Origin: Pseudomonas fluorescens
Lineage (GTDB): Bacteria; Pseudomonadota; Gammaproteobacteria; Pseudomonadales; Pseudomonadaceae
Assembly: GCF_001648775.1 (NCBI RefSeq)
Contig: NZ_LVEJ01000010.1
Coordinates: forward strand, 124,001-188,000
DNA length: 64,000 nucleotides
Reading direction: 5' to 3'
Shown in pieces: positions 25,065 to 35,093 of the stretch. Under the pieces are notes generated by a model. It was not told where the DNA came from. It worked only from the letters and a program-made list of their open reading frames with translations, and did not search any database. Positions within the stretch are counted from its first letter, which is position 1; each line of letters starts with the position of its first letter. Both the position numbers and the translations under genes were made by a program.

Positions 25065-28000
25065 ATGATGCCTTCGTTATATGGACATTTGCCCGGCATT
25101 GATCTTCACGCGGCACTCGCAGAGTCCGCGAGCAGGCAGCAAAAATGGGATGAGCAGGAAAAACAGCGTGTCGTTGAAGCGCTCACTGAGGCTATCGCGC
25201 AAAAACCGGACGCGGCGCATGTGGATGTTCAGGCGCTTTTTGTTGCGCGAGTCAGTGGCTCTGCGCTGGATGCCATTCATGCGCCGGCACGCAGGGCCTT
25301 GTTGGCGCTCATCGACGAGCAAGGAATCCGCAAACAAAACGCCCTGACCGCCGACACACTGATCGGCGTCGACCCCAATGCCCGATTGTTTGCCGTGATT
25401 GACGGTTATCAATGGCCGTTGTCCACGGCGTTTGTCGGTTCCGCGCTCGATGAAGATGAACTCGGCAGGTTGGCTGCGTGTGCGGCGCTCACTGGCGGCT
25501 ATGTGTTCTCCGCTGAGGTGATTGGAGTCGAACAGTGGCTGCGATTTGAACAGTTTATTGTGCCGACCAGCGTTGCCGATACGAAAAACCTGATTGCGTT
25601 TGTGCAGTTCAAACTGCCGGCCAGGCCGCCCTTGGGTGACTACCATGAGCTGCTCAGGGCACCGGTGAGTTCGCCATTCCACCTGTCGCAGGCAGACAGG
25701 TCGATCATCAGGGAGATGTGCGCACAGTCGGCATCCGCCAGCGCCAGCTTGTTTCAGTTCCTCAATATCAAGAATTTCAATCTGATTCCGCCCAATGATC
25801 GGCGTCGGCACGCGGCGAGCCTGTTGCACGCGCTGCTGAATCGGCCCCGGGCGAGGGCGCTCGGCAAGGCGCTGCATGAACGTCTTGAGTGGCATCTTGA
25901 GACGGATGACAGCGCAACGAGTGAGCGGCAGCTCAAACTCATGATTGCCGCGGCACTGATTATCAGCTTGAGCCCTGCGCAAGAGCCCGACGCCGGTTAT
26001 GACGTGTATCGGCCGGAGACTGCGCAGTGGACGGCGCAGCAGGTGCAGGAAGATCTCGAGCGTTATCTGGTCGACAACGGCCGGGTCGATGCCGATCACG
26101 CGCCCTTGGCCGCCTATCTCTTGCTGTGCGGTAACGCCCCCGAATGTGTCGTCAAGGAAACACCGGTCGGCCTGTCGCTGGAAAAACCGCTGTGGGTGGT
26201 TTTAACGCAAGCCGTGGCGTTGATCGAACTGGCGGCGCCGGGCGCATCACGCATGATGACCCATGCGCAAATCATGGCGTTTTCGCAGCTCTCGCCGGTC
26301 ACGATCGAGCTGCAGCAATTGCACGAATTGACGGCCGTCATGCCGATCGTCCACTGGGCAGTGATGAACAGGGTGATCCCTTATCGCGCCGAGAAAGACT
26401 ACGACAAGGACACTTTGCTCAAAGCCACGGCGTACTTCACTCGATACATCGAAGCGCTGCATCAATTGGAAAATGGCTTGACCATGGCACCGCCGGATCG
26501 GCGAAAGCTCGGTGTCGCCGAGCTGACCAAAGTCTTGCCGAAAGGACCCTACCTGGAACAAAAGGCATTCAGCTTCAACTATCAGGGCTCGATCCGCGAA
26601 AGAAACTGGCTGGACGCGCTCAACTTCGTTAATCCAGCCGGCATCGTCATAGAAGCTTATGACTACCTTGTCAGTGAAACCGGAGCTGATGAGATGCAAT
26701 TGTCGAAGTTGCTGCGCCTGCGCTTCTCCATGCTGGATTTATACCTGTCTGGTGATCTGCTCGAAGACGGGCGACTCTCCAGCCGGTTCAAGACTCGCGA
26801 CAATTTCAATCCTCCCGCCGGCGCTTTTGCCAACTTGTCTGAGTTACCGGCGCTCGACACGTTGTACGAGGCAGCCTTCGAGCAGTACTACCAGCAGGTG
26901 CAGGAAAGTCTGACTTCGGTGATCAAAATGACCATTGCCAGTTTGCCCGAGGCGGACAGGGACGTGCTCAACAATGGCAACCTGAGCCTGTATACCGTTC
27001 GCCAGGAGGTCAGCAATTTCACCCCGGGTTTCGAGACTCAAATGCAACGCGATGAGATGAAAGGGCGCTATGGCCTGATCCTTTGCAGTTCCAATGGCAA
27101 TGAACACCGTTGCTACGAATTGTTCACCTTGCGTGGTGTGTGCCGTGAACGTCCCGCGTTCGTGGGGATGCTGCAAAGCAGCGGCATCATCGATGATGTT
27201 CCGAGCCTTTCTTACGTAGGTGGCAACACCGCTTTTCAGCCGAAAAACCGATGGCGTCTATGGCCTCTGGACTTCGCCGCCTACCGTGAGGGCAGCGAAC
27301 CGCGCAATGGCGAAGTCTCCAGAGTGGTGGTCGAGAAACTCTGGCAAATCGCTGTACAGGCAGAGGATATCCAGCCGGTTGCCTTGTTTTTCTCGGCACA
27401 ATTGCACCGTTTCGCCGACTTCATCATCACTCATCATCCCGTCGCTCCGCGCCAGGCGTTGTACGACGCGGTGACGCCGCGCACAGAACTGGAACAGTGG
27501 CGCCTGGGCAAGGATGCAGTACAGAACGCATTTATAGACTTGGTAGTTCCATTTAAAAGGTGTGTTGAAGACATCAAAACGGGCAATGCGCCACGGGTGG
27601 TCGAGGGCATTGGTGGTTGCATTCTGGACGGTCTGGCGGTGCTGGGACTCCTGATCGGTCTGGGCGCGACGGTTGTCAGCGTGATTGTCAAAAGCGCTTC
27701 AACGACGGCAAAAATGCTCAGCATTGCCAAGGCTGGCGGGCGCGTCGTCGCGGCGCTGGCGAACCCGGTCGATGGCGTGCCGACGCTGGTCTGGAAAGGT
27801 CTGCGCAAGGTTCCGCGAGGCCTGCTGTTACTGAGCGACGGTGCGGTCAGTGCCGCACACACGGCCACCGGGCAATTGCGAAAGTTGACCGGTACGCAGC
27901 GGGCTCAGGATTTGATCGAGGCGGGGCGACTCCGCGGTCATTGGCGCGCCCCGGGCAAACGGGCTGAAGCCGTCAATCTGGCCGTGCTGCAAGAAGATGC

Positions 28001-28928
28001 CCATTGGTATGCGATGAGCGAACTGGCCAATGGCAGTTGGAATTGGCGGGTTAAATATCACCAGTTAATGAGTGCGCCGCCTGCGCGGTGGTTCTTTAAG
28101 GTCAAGGACTTTGGTTTCACCCGCTTCTACGTCAAGAAGGCGCTGCGTATTGCCAGGCTTAAACTCGATAACGCCATTTCCCAGTTCATAGGATCACCCG
28201 CCGAATTAGTCCGTGACGTGGTCAAGTACGTATTTGGCAGCGACAGTACCGCCGCGCTGAAACTGGTCTTCGAAAATCTATCCGCCATGCGCAAGGATCT
28301 GGACTCGCTGACATTGGCCAATGTTGCTTTCAAGCAAGGTGACAACGGGGTGTTGGCGGCGTTGCGCCCAGCCGCTTACAAGCGGTGGAAAAACGGCATC
28401 GAGACGGGGGCCGAACTGGAGGGAGAGGCCAACAAGTTTCTGGATATCTACCCCGAACAACTGGATGACTATTATCGTGTACTGAACTATGACAATCCGG
28501 GCGATGCGCTGTTGAGCGACGTGTTGATTCATGAAATGGCGCACGGCGCGCCGCAGGCGTTGGATCTTTATCACACGCGTGCGCTGGTCGATCGGTCACC
28601 GGCCGAGTTTGATATCACCGGTTTGCTTGAGCTCGCCCGCAATGCCGACAAGGCGCACCCGGACACCTTGCTCAATCCGAATGTCCGAATGGCTCATCGA
28701 GAGGGATTCAGGGAGTTCGAGGGGGCGTTATCCAGCCGATTGCCGATCATTCGCAGCCATCCTGCGTTGGCGAACGCGCAATCGTATGCATTGGCCGCCA
28801 GTTTGCTGAGTCAGCGCAAAACCCACGCTGTGGAGTTTTACCAGAATATTTATGAAATCGAGCGTGCACTCGATATCACCGATGATGACCAGTTCATCCA
28901 GTACACGATATCGCTGGTTCTGGCGTGA
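25065..28928 (+). CDS. Giant toxin-like protein with C-terminal HExxH metalloprotease domain (copy 1)
   Basis: Encodes 1287 residues, no signal peptide. The first about 800 residues are helical and resemble the large pseudomonad proteins carrying dermonecrotic-toxin-type (DUF6543-like) regions, e.g. RLRFSMLDLYLSGDLLEDGR and MKGRYGLILCSSNGNEHRCY. A hydrophobic stretch near 845-880 (GGCILDGLAVLGLLIGLGATV) could insert in membranes. The C-terminus has VLIHEMAHGAPQALDLYH, a zinc-binding HExxH at 1156-1160, with conserved Asp1167, and later NAQSYA (1237-1242). The pair HExxH plus NAxSYA recalls Lys-specific M35 (aspzincin) peptidases. A toxin with translocation and protease parts is inferred. It ends at a strong hairpin and has a 1295-residue paralogue at 30549. 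Confidence 0.7.
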   Translation: MMPSLYGHLPGIDLHAALAESASRQQKWDEQEKQRVVEALTEAIAQKPDAAHVDVQALFVARVSGSALDAIHAPARRALLALIDEQGIRKQNALTADTLIGVDPNARLFAVIDGYQWPLSTAFVGSALDEDELGRLAACAALTGGYVFSAEVIGVEQWLRFEQFIVPTSVADTKNLIAFVQFKLPARPPLGDYHELLRAPVSSPFHLSQADRSIIREMCAQSASASASLFQFLNIKNFNLIPPNDRRRHAASLLHALLNRPRARALGKALHERLEWHLETDDSATSERQLKLMIAAALIISLSPAQEPDAGYDVYRPETAQWTAQQVQEDLERYLVDNGRVDADHAPLAAYLLLCGNAPECVVKETPVGLSLEKPLWVVLTQAVALIELAAPGASRMMTHAQIMAFSQLSPVTIELQQLHELTAVMPIVHWAVMNRVIPYRAEKDYDKDTLLKATAYFTRYIEALHQLENGLTMAPPDRRKLGVAELTKVLPKGPYLEQKAFSFNYQGSIRERNWLDALNFVNPAGIVIEAYDYLVSETGADEMQLSKLLRLRFSMLDLYLSGDLLEDGRLSSRFKTRDNFNPPAGAFANLSELPALDTLYEAAFEQYYQQVQESLTSVIKMTIASLPEADRDVLNNGNLSLYTVRQEVSNFTPGFETQMQRDEMKGRYGLILCSSNGNEHRCYELFTLRGVCRERPAFVGMLQSSGIIDDVPSLSYVGGNTAFQPKNRWRLWPLDFAAYREGSEPRNGEVSRVVVEKLWQIAVQAEDIQPVALFFSAQLHRFADFIITHHPVAPRQALYDAVTPRTELEQWRLGKDAVQNAFIDLVVPFKRCVEDIKTGNAPRVVEGIGGCILDGLAVLGLLIGLGATVVSVIVKSASTTAKMLSIAKAGGRVVAALANPVDGVPTLVWKGLRKVPRGLLLLSDGAVSAAHTATGQLRKLTGTQRAQDLIEAGRLRGHWRAPGKRAEAVNLAVLQEDAHWYAMSELANGSWNWRVKYHQLMSAPPARWFFKVKDFGFTRFYVKKALRIARLKLDNAISQFIGSPAELVRDVVKYVFGSDSTAALKLVFENLSAMRKDLDSLTLANVAFKQGDNGVLAALRPAAYKRWKNGIETGAELEGEANKFLDIYPEQLDDYYRVLNYDNPGDALLSDVLIHEMAHGAPQALDLYHTRALVDRSPAEFDITGLLELARNADKAHPDTLLNPNVRMAHREGFREFEGALSSRLPIIRSHPALANAQSYALAASLLSQRKTHAVEFYQNIYEIERALDITDDDQFIQYTISLVLA

Positions 28929-28933
28929 AGGCT

Positions 28934-28958
28934 GCAAGCCGGGCACTGCCCGGCTTGT
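28934..28958. terminator. Hairpin terminator between convergent genes
   Basis: GCAAGCCGGGC-act-GCCCGGCTTGT, an 11-bp stem with a three-base loop six bases after the stop of toxin-like copy 1 and 12 bases before the end of the glycosyltransferase gene. Its stem is the same as the one after copy 2 (34442-34466). Confidence 0.75.
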
Positions 28959-28969
28959 GTGGAACGGAA

Positions 28970-30271
28970 TCAGGCGTTGCGGTTTTTCGCTTCAATCCAC
29001 TGAGACATGTATTGAGTGCTCTTGTGCAAATGATGGCGCAGCATAGTGCCGGTGAAATTGCGCGTTCTGAGTGCCTGTAGATGCTGCTGGCAGAATCGCA
29101 GTTTCTCAATCAGCGCCGGGCCATGTATGTCGCGCTGATAGCGCTCGCCAAGCAAGGTGTTGGCGGCTTGTTGTGCGGCGTGCCATTGGCTTTCGTCCTG
29201 ATAGAGCTGAACGGCACGATGGGCGAACTCGCTGGCGCTGTGCGTGACAGCACCCGGCCAGACGGCATCGCCGTGCATGCCCTCGGCGCCAATCGGCGTG
29301 GTGACACTGGGCGTGCCGCACAACATCGCATCGAGCAGTTTGCCCTTGATACCCGCGCCGAAACGTAACGGCGCCAGACAAACCCGCGCTGCGGACATGA
29401 CCTGTAAGGCATCCTCGGCCCAGTTCAATACATGAAAACCTTGTGCGGCGTTGTGCAACGCCGTGGCTTTAGGGGGCGTGTAGGCGCCGTAGATGTGCAG
29501 TTGTGCCTGCGGCAATTGCTGGCGAATCAGCGGCCAGACCGTCGATTTCAGCCAGAGCACCGCGTCCCAGTTCGGCGCATGCCGGAAATTGCCGATGCTG
29601 AGGAAGTGCGCGCGCTCGCCAAATGCTTTCGGTGCGGCGGTCGGCAGATCAACCATCAGCGGGCACCAATGCAATTGTTGGCGCGGCAAGCCGAACTGCT
29701 CGATCAGCAAGTCGATTTCCACTTCGGAAATCATCAGGTTCAGATCGCAGCGGTACAACGCCGCGACTTCGCGCTTGGCCAGGTCAGTGTTGGCCATCAG
29801 TTCGAATTCTTCGCGCAGTGCCGGAGCAAACAAGGCGCTGAAGTCATCCTGAGCGTGGTCGGCTTTCAAGTGCTCCTTGAGGCGCTGGTGGCGCGCGTGG
29901 CGCAGGCTCTGCAGGTCGGACGTTTCCAGCACGCGCAGGGCGCCGGGGCACTGTTGTTCGACGCGCCAGCCGAATTGCTCCTCCATCATGAACTGATCGA
30001 ACAGAACGATATCCGGCGCCAGTTCGCTGATGAACGTATCAAAGCTGCTGTTGTTGAGTTCGATCGGCACTTCACGAATGCCCAGAGCCGTCAGATCCGC
30101 CTTGTGCTCGCCGACGCCGGCGGGACTGCTAAAGGTGATTTCCCAGCCTTGTTGCAAAAACGTTTCGAGAATCTGCATGACGTGCCCGCTGGCCGCCGAG
30201 GAACGTGGCTCGGGCCAGACGTAACCGATGACGAGGACTTTGGTGGCGTGCGGATGAATCATGACAGGCAT
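28970..30271 (-). CDS. Glycosyltransferase, GT4-like
   Basis: Encodes 433 residues with the two-domain GT-B layout. The N-terminal Rossmann half begins KVLVIGYVWPEPRSSAASGHVMQIL (gly-rich donor/acceptor loop). The C-terminal half has LSIGNFRHAPNWDAVLWLKSTVWP near 235-258 and the donor-site region LAPLRFGAGIKGKLLDAMLCGTPSVTTPIGAEGM near 320-355. The latter matches family GT4 enzymes with an E/D-x7-E-like zone replaced by GIKGKLLDAM. It is a cytoplasmic enzyme; donor and acceptor are unknown. It lies on the opposite strand between the two giant protein genes. It might modify them or a surface glycan, but only proximity supports this. ATG 30262 is an alternative start. Confidence 0.8.
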   Translation of the reverse strand: MPVMIHPHATKVLVIGYVWPEPRSSAASGHVMQILETFLQQGWEITFSSPAGVGEHKADLTALGIREVPIELNNSSFDTFISELAPDIVLFDQFMMEEQFGWRVEQQCPGALRVLETSDLQSLRHARHQRLKEHLKADHAQDDFSALFAPALREEFELMANTDLAKREVAALYRCDLNLMISEVEIDLLIEQFGLPRQQLHWCPLMVDLPTAAPKAFGERAHFLSIGNFRHAPNWDAVLWLKSTVWPLIRQQLPQAQLHIYGAYTPPKATALHNAAQGFHVLNWAEDALQVMSAARVCLAPLRFGAGIKGKLLDAMLCGTPSVTTPIGAEGMHGDAVWPGAVTHSASEFAHRAVQLYQDESQWHAAQQAANTLLGERYQRDIHGPALIEKLRFCQQHLQALRTRNFTGTMLRHHLHKSTQYMSQWIEAKNRNA

Positions 30272-30548
30272 CTCTGTAAGGCGAACAGGCGGAAAAGTTT
30301 GCCATTAAACCACAAAGTTTGATCATGATTAACTTGTATGCGTTTTTGTTGTTTAAGTGAGTGTGGTTATTGCTTGATGTGTATTGTTGGCTTGATCCGG
30401 GTTGTTTATATAATTTGAAACTTAGTAGGGCTGTTGGTCAGTGGCTGTTCTGCATACTCTTGGATTCTCGTAAATGTGCTGCAAGTAATCTTCTTGTCGG
30501 ACATTTGGGTTGGACTTATTCAGAATAATATTCAAGAGATAAAAATCA

Positions 30549-33500
30549 ATGACAACGTTACTGGTCGACAATCTATCTGACAGTGATTCAAAAGCTGCTC
30601 TTGTCAGTCGTATCGAAAACCGCGAGCAAGCGGACCAACTGGAAAAAGACAGCATCATCAAGCGGTTGAAAGAGGCCATCGCCGATCGTAAAGAGACGGT
30701 GAAAGTTGCCTTGCAGTCGCTGTTCATTTCCCGGGTGCCCGGTTCTACGTTTGATGATGTGAATGAACCTGCGCGTATTGCGCTGGTGAAAATCATTGAT
30801 GAATTGCGCATCCGCCAAATGAATTTGATCTTGGGTAGGCCCTTGATCGGGTTTGATGAGCAATCCGGTTTTTTTCACCAGGTCGATGTCGATCGCTGGC
30901 CGCTTACCCATGGCCAGGCTGATTCCAGTGCTATAGAAGATGAACTGGGCATGCTCACTGAGTGTGCCGCGCAAACCGGTGGCTATTTGTTTTCGGATGA
31001 AGTGATCAGTGTTCATCAGTGGCTACGTTTCAACAAATATATCCTCCCGACCCGTGTCGCCGAGACGAAAAACCTAATCGCATTCCTTGAGTTTAAGCTG
31101 CCGTCAAGCCCACCGTTGGGCGACTACCATGAGCTTCTCAGATCATCTGAAGATTCACCGTTTCATCTGTCGGTGGCTGACCGGACGATTATCAAAGAAG
31201 TTTGCGCGCAGGCGGCATCCGGTCGTGACAGCTTGCTGCAATTTCTCAACATCAGAAATTTCAATGTGATCCCAGCCGTTGAGCGGCGTCAGCATGCCGC
31301 GGTCTTTCTCGAGACGTTGCTTGGCAATTCGAAGGCGAAGGCATTGGGAATGACGCTGCATGAGCGTCTTGAGTGGCACCTTGAGACCGATGACAGTGCA
31401 ACGACCGAGCGGCAGCTCAAACTCATGGTCGCCGCCGCACTGATTATCAGCCTGAGTCCCTCTCAGGGGCCACTGCCCAACGCCGCTTACGAGGTGTATC
31501 GGCCGGAGACCGCAGAGTGGACAGCGGAGCAAGTCCGAGATGATCTGGAGCGTTATCTGGTCGATAGCGGCCGGGTCGATGCCGATCACGCGCCCTTGGC
31601 AGCCTACCTTTTACTGTGCGGTAGCGCACCTGAGTGTGTTGTTCAGCAGACGCCAGCCGAACTAACACTGGACAAACCGGTGTGGGTGGCTTTGACGCAA
31701 GCCGTGGCTTTGATTGAGCTGACTGCGCCAGGGGCATCGCGCTTGCTGTCCTATACGCAAATCATGGCGTTCGCGGAACTCTCGCCAGTAACGATTGAAC
31801 TGCAGGAATTGCACGAAGTGACGGCCATTCTTCCGATCCTCAATTGGGCGGTGATGAATGGTGTCGTCCCGTATCATGCCGAGAAAGACTACAACAAGGA
31901 AACTTTGCTCAGCGCCACTGCGTACTTCACTCAATACATTGATGCATTGCATCAATCGGGAAAGGGGTTGACCAGTACGCCTCCTGATCGCAGAAAGCTC
32001 GGTCTGGCCGAACTGGAAAAGCTAATGCCTAAGGGGCGGTACCTCGAACAGAAGGCTTTTAGATTCAATTATCAGGGCTCTATTGGCGAAAAGAGTTGGT
32101 TGGATGCGTTCAACTTTATCAATCCTGCGGGTATTGTCCTGGAGGGATATAACTACACCGTCAGCGAAATCGGTATTGATGAGATACAACTGTCGAAAGT
32201 GCTTCGACTGCGATTCTCGATTTTAGACTTGTACTTGTCTGGTGATCTGCTCGAAAACGGGCAACTTTCCAGCCGGTTCAAAGCAAGCGACGATTTTAAT
32301 CCTCCCGCTGGCGCTTTTGCCGATTTATCCAGGTTGCCCGCCCTTGATGCGCTGTACGAAGCGGCGTTCGAGCAGTACTACAAGGGCGTGCAGGAAAGCC
32401 TCGCTTCAGTCATCAAAATGTCCATTGCCAGTTTGCCGGAGTCCGACAGGTATGCGCTCAACAATGGCAACTTGAGTCTGTATACGGTTCGCCAGGAGAC
32501 CAGCAATTTCACACCAGGGTTAGAGACACAAAAACAACGCGATGAGATGAAAGGGCGCTATGGCTTGATCGTTTGCAGTTCTAACGGCAATGAACACCGA
32601 TGCTACGAATTATTTACGTTGCGAGGCCTGTGTCGTGAGCGTCCCGCGCTCCTGGGGCAGTTGCAAAGCAGCGGCATCATCGATGAGGTTCCGAGCCTTT
32701 CCTTCGTCGGTGCCCGGACTGATTTTCAGCCCCAGAAGCGATGGCAACTATGGTCTCTGGACTTCGCGGCATACCGCGATGGCAGCGAACCGCGCGGTAG
32801 CGAGGCCTCCAGAGTTGTGGTCGAGAAACTCTGGCAGGTTGGCGTGGAGGCAGAGGATATCCGTCCTGTCGCGTTGTTTTTTTCACCGCAATTGCAAAAT
32901 TTCGCCAACTTCATCATGACTCACCATCCCGTCGCACCTCGTCAAGAGTTGTACGACGCAGTGACTCCGCGCACAGAACTGGAGCAGTGGCGCGTAAGTA
33001 AGGAGGCCACGCAGAACGCATTTTTAGACTTGGTCGTTCCCTTCAAAAAGTGCGTTGAAGACATCAAATCGGGAGATGCGCCCCGAGTGGTCGAGGGCAT
33101 TGGTGGTTGCGTCCTTGATGGGTTGTCCGTGTTGTTCTTGCTGATCGGTCTGGGCGCCACGGTTGTCAGTGTGATTGCCAAAACCGGGTCAACGACGGCG
33201 AAATTATTGAGTATTGCCAAGGCGGGCGGGCGCGTTGTGGCCACCTTGGTCAATCCTGTCGATGGCCTGCCGACACTGGCCTTGAAAGGTGCACGCAGGG
33301 TTCAACGAGGGTTGCTGTTGTTGAGTGACGGCGCGGTCAGTGCCGCGCACACGGCGTCTGGGCAGCTGCGAAGGTTAACCGGTGGTCAGCGATCCAGCGA
33401 TCTGATCCAGGCCGTGCGCCATACTCATGTGAACCACGGCACTTGGCGGGCCGCCGAGAATGCGGTCGAGGCAATCGATCTGGCGGTGTTGCAACGCAAC

Positions 33501-34436
33501 AACCAATGGTATGCGCTGAATCTACGAACCGGTGGAGCATGGGGGCCGAAGCTGAAGAACTTGAAGCTCGCGGACTTTTCACTGCTGCGGCTGTTCCGTA
33601 AACCCAAACCCCATAGCTATACCCGTGGTTACGTTAAAAAAGCGATTCCACACGCGAAAGGCAAACTTGATAACGCCATTTCGCAACTTGTGAGGAATTC
33701 TCGAGAGCAAGAGATCCGCGATATGGCGAAGTGCTTGTTCGGCAGTGACACCGACGAAGCGCTGACGCTGATTGCCGACAACTTACGCGCAATGCGCCAG
33801 GATCTTGACCGTGTGACGCTGGCCAATATGTCTTTCCGGCAAGGCCCGGAAAAAGTGCTGGCAGCATTGCGTCCGGCAGCCTACAAACGCTGGAAAACCG
33901 GTATTCAGACAGGCGCTCCATTGAAAGGCAACGCACAAAAATTTATCGACATCTACCCCGGAGAACTGGATGACCACTTTCGTGTGGCGAACTATAACGA
34001 AGCCAGACTCAGTGACGTACTGATTCACGAACTGTCTCATGGAGCGCCTGACTTGCTGGATTTGTATTACTGTCAGACGTTCGCCGGCAAGGTGCCGGCC
34101 GAATACGACGTCATTGGCTTGGCTGAACTGGCTCGGGACGCACGAAAGGCACATCCCAAGAACCTGTCCAATCCGCATCATGAACTGGCTTACCCCAAGG
34201 GATTTGAAGAGTTTGAAGCAACTCTCGACTCGCGTCGCACGATCGTTCGTAAAAACCCCGCACTAGTGAATGCGGAATCTTATTCAGTGGCCGTGGCGAT
34301 GCTGCATCAACGAGAAACCGACTATGCGGTGTTCAACTTCAATCTTTCCGCTCTGCGCAATGCCTTGAAGAACACCGAGCAAGGGCAATTTCTCAAAGGC
34401 ACGTTACTGCTTAACATGACAAAACATCCTCACTGA
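30549..34436 (+). CDS. Giant toxin-like protein with C-terminal HExxH metalloprotease domain (copy 2)
   Basis: Encodes 1295 residues from ATG 30549 (AAGAGAT upstream). It aligns with the copy at 25065 from end to end; blocks such as DYHELLRSSEDSPFHLS, HERLEWHLETDDSATTERQL and FNPPAGAFADLSRLPALD differ little. The hydrophobic segment (GGCVLDGLSVLFLLIGLGATV) and the metalloprotease end are both kept: VLIHELSHGAPDLLDLYY (HExxH at 1160-1164) and NAESYS. Divergence is concentrated near 960-1040, before the protease domain, and at the extreme N- and C-termini. Both copies therefore keep the presumed active site, which argues for function rather than decay. No secretion signal is visible. It is preceded by an AT-rich gap and followed by a terminator hairpin like that of copy 1. 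Confidence 0.7.
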   Translation: MTTLLVDNLSDSDSKAALVSRIENREQADQLEKDSIIKRLKEAIADRKETVKVALQSLFISRVPGSTFDDVNEPARIALVKIIDELRIRQMNLILGRPLIGFDEQSGFFHQVDVDRWPLTHGQADSSAIEDELGMLTECAAQTGGYLFSDEVISVHQWLRFNKYILPTRVAETKNLIAFLEFKLPSSPPLGDYHELLRSSEDSPFHLSVADRTIIKEVCAQAASGRDSLLQFLNIRNFNVIPAVERRQHAAVFLETLLGNSKAKALGMTLHERLEWHLETDDSATTERQLKLMVAAALIISLSPSQGPLPNAAYEVYRPETAEWTAEQVRDDLERYLVDSGRVDADHAPLAAYLLLCGSAPECVVQQTPAELTLDKPVWVALTQAVALIELTAPGASRLLSYTQIMAFAELSPVTIELQELHEVTAILPILNWAVMNGVVPYHAEKDYNKETLLSATAYFTQYIDALHQSGKGLTSTPPDRRKLGLAELEKLMPKGRYLEQKAFRFNYQGSIGEKSWLDAFNFINPAGIVLEGYNYTVSEIGIDEIQLSKVLRLRFSILDLYLSGDLLENGQLSSRFKASDDFNPPAGAFADLSRLPALDALYEAAFEQYYKGVQESLASVIKMSIASLPESDRYALNNGNLSLYTVRQETSNFTPGLETQKQRDEMKGRYGLIVCSSNGNEHRCYELFTLRGLCRERPALLGQLQSSGIIDEVPSLSFVGARTDFQPQKRWQLWSLDFAAYRDGSEPRGSEASRVVVEKLWQVGVEAEDIRPVALFFSPQLQNFANFIMTHHPVAPRQELYDAVTPRTELEQWRVSKEATQNAFLDLVVPFKKCVEDIKSGDAPRVVEGIGGCVLDGLSVLFLLIGLGATVVSVIAKTGSTTAKLLSIAKAGGRVVATLVNPVDGLPTLALKGARRVQRGLLLLSDGAVSAAHTASGQLRRLTGGQRSSDLIQAVRHTHVNHGTWRAAENAVEAIDLAVLQRNNQWYALNLRTGGAWGPKLKNLKLADFSLLRLFRKPKPHSYTRGYVKKAIPHAKGKLDNAISQLVRNSREQEIRDMAKCLFGSDTDEALTLIADNLRAMRQDLDRVTLANMSFRQGPEKVLAALRPAAYKRWKTGIQTGAPLKGNAQKFIDIYPGELDDHFRVANYNEARLSDVLIHELSHGAPDLLDLYYCQTFAGKVPAEYDVIGLAELARDARKAHPKNLSNPHHELAYPKGFEEFEATLDSRRTIVRKNPALVNAESYSVAVAMLHQRETDYAVFNFNLSALRNALKNTEQGQFLKGTLLLNMTKHPH

Positions 34437-34441
34437 AAACA

Positions 34442-34466
34442 GCAAGCCGGGCATGGCCCGGCTTGC
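34442..34466. terminator. Bidirectional hairpin terminator
   Basis: GCAAGCCGGGC-atg-GCCCGGCTTGC, an 11-bp perfect stem followed by TTCTTA on the plus strand. It lies between copy 2 of the giant protein (ends 34436) and the convergent receiver gene (ends 34470), and matches the hairpin after copy 1. Confidence 0.85.
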
Positions 34467-34469
34467 TTC

Positions 34470-34829
34470 TTAGTTGAGGAGGCTTTTGACTTTGTCGCGC
34501 AACTGATCAATTGAAAATGGCTTGCCGATGGAATGCATGCCCGCAGGCACTTCGATGGTTTCGGCATAGCCACTGGCGAACAGGATCGGCAGCGCGGGGC
34601 GCAGCTTGCGCGCCTCGGTGGCGAGTTCGCGGCCATCCATGCCCGGCAGGCCGACATCGGTCATCATCAAGTCGATGGGCTTGCTCGCGTCATTGAGTAT
34701 TTCCAGCGCCTGCTCGCTGCCATCCGCCTCCAGCACCTTGAACTCCAGTTCCTCCAGCACATCGACGATCAGCATACGCACGATGTCATCGTCTTCGACT
34801 ACAAGGATGGTGGACTGGGTGGCGGACAT
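34470..34829 (-). CDS. Single-domain response regulator (CheY-like)
   Basis: Encodes 119 residues, a lone receiver domain. The acidic pocket is VVEDDD near 10-15, the phosphoacceptor Asp58 lies in MMTDVGLPGMDG, the switch Ser in LFASGYAE, and the conserved Lys in IGKPFSIDQL. No output domain is present, so it would act by protein contact or as a phosphate sink. It is divergent from the hybrid kinase at 35094 and probably belongs to the same signalling block. Its type (VGLPGMDGRELA, SGYAE) is that of receivers often attached to hybrid kinases. Confidence 0.9.
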   Translation of the reverse strand: MSATQSTILVVEDDDIVRMLIVDVLEELEFKVLEADGSEQALEILNDASKPIDLMMTDVGLPGMDGRELATEARKLRPALPILFASGYAETIEVPAGMHSIGKPFSIDQLRDKVKSLLN

Positions 34830-35093
34830 AATGGGGCTCTCAAAAAATGGAATTCAGGTGCGTCGGCCGATCAAAACTACCGGGCTCTTGCATGAGTAAG
34901 TGGCGCATAGCCACAAGTTCCCGGATTGATACAAAAAAGAATAGGCGCAAACAGGCCGGCAAGGATAACCGTTGGCCATCGCGCGAGCGCGGGCAAATGT
35001 AGGAAATTGCGGTTAAACCTGTGAGAAAAATGGATCCATGCCGCTGTTTTGGGGCAAACTCCCTGTTTTTCAACAGTTCGACAAGGCTGCCCC

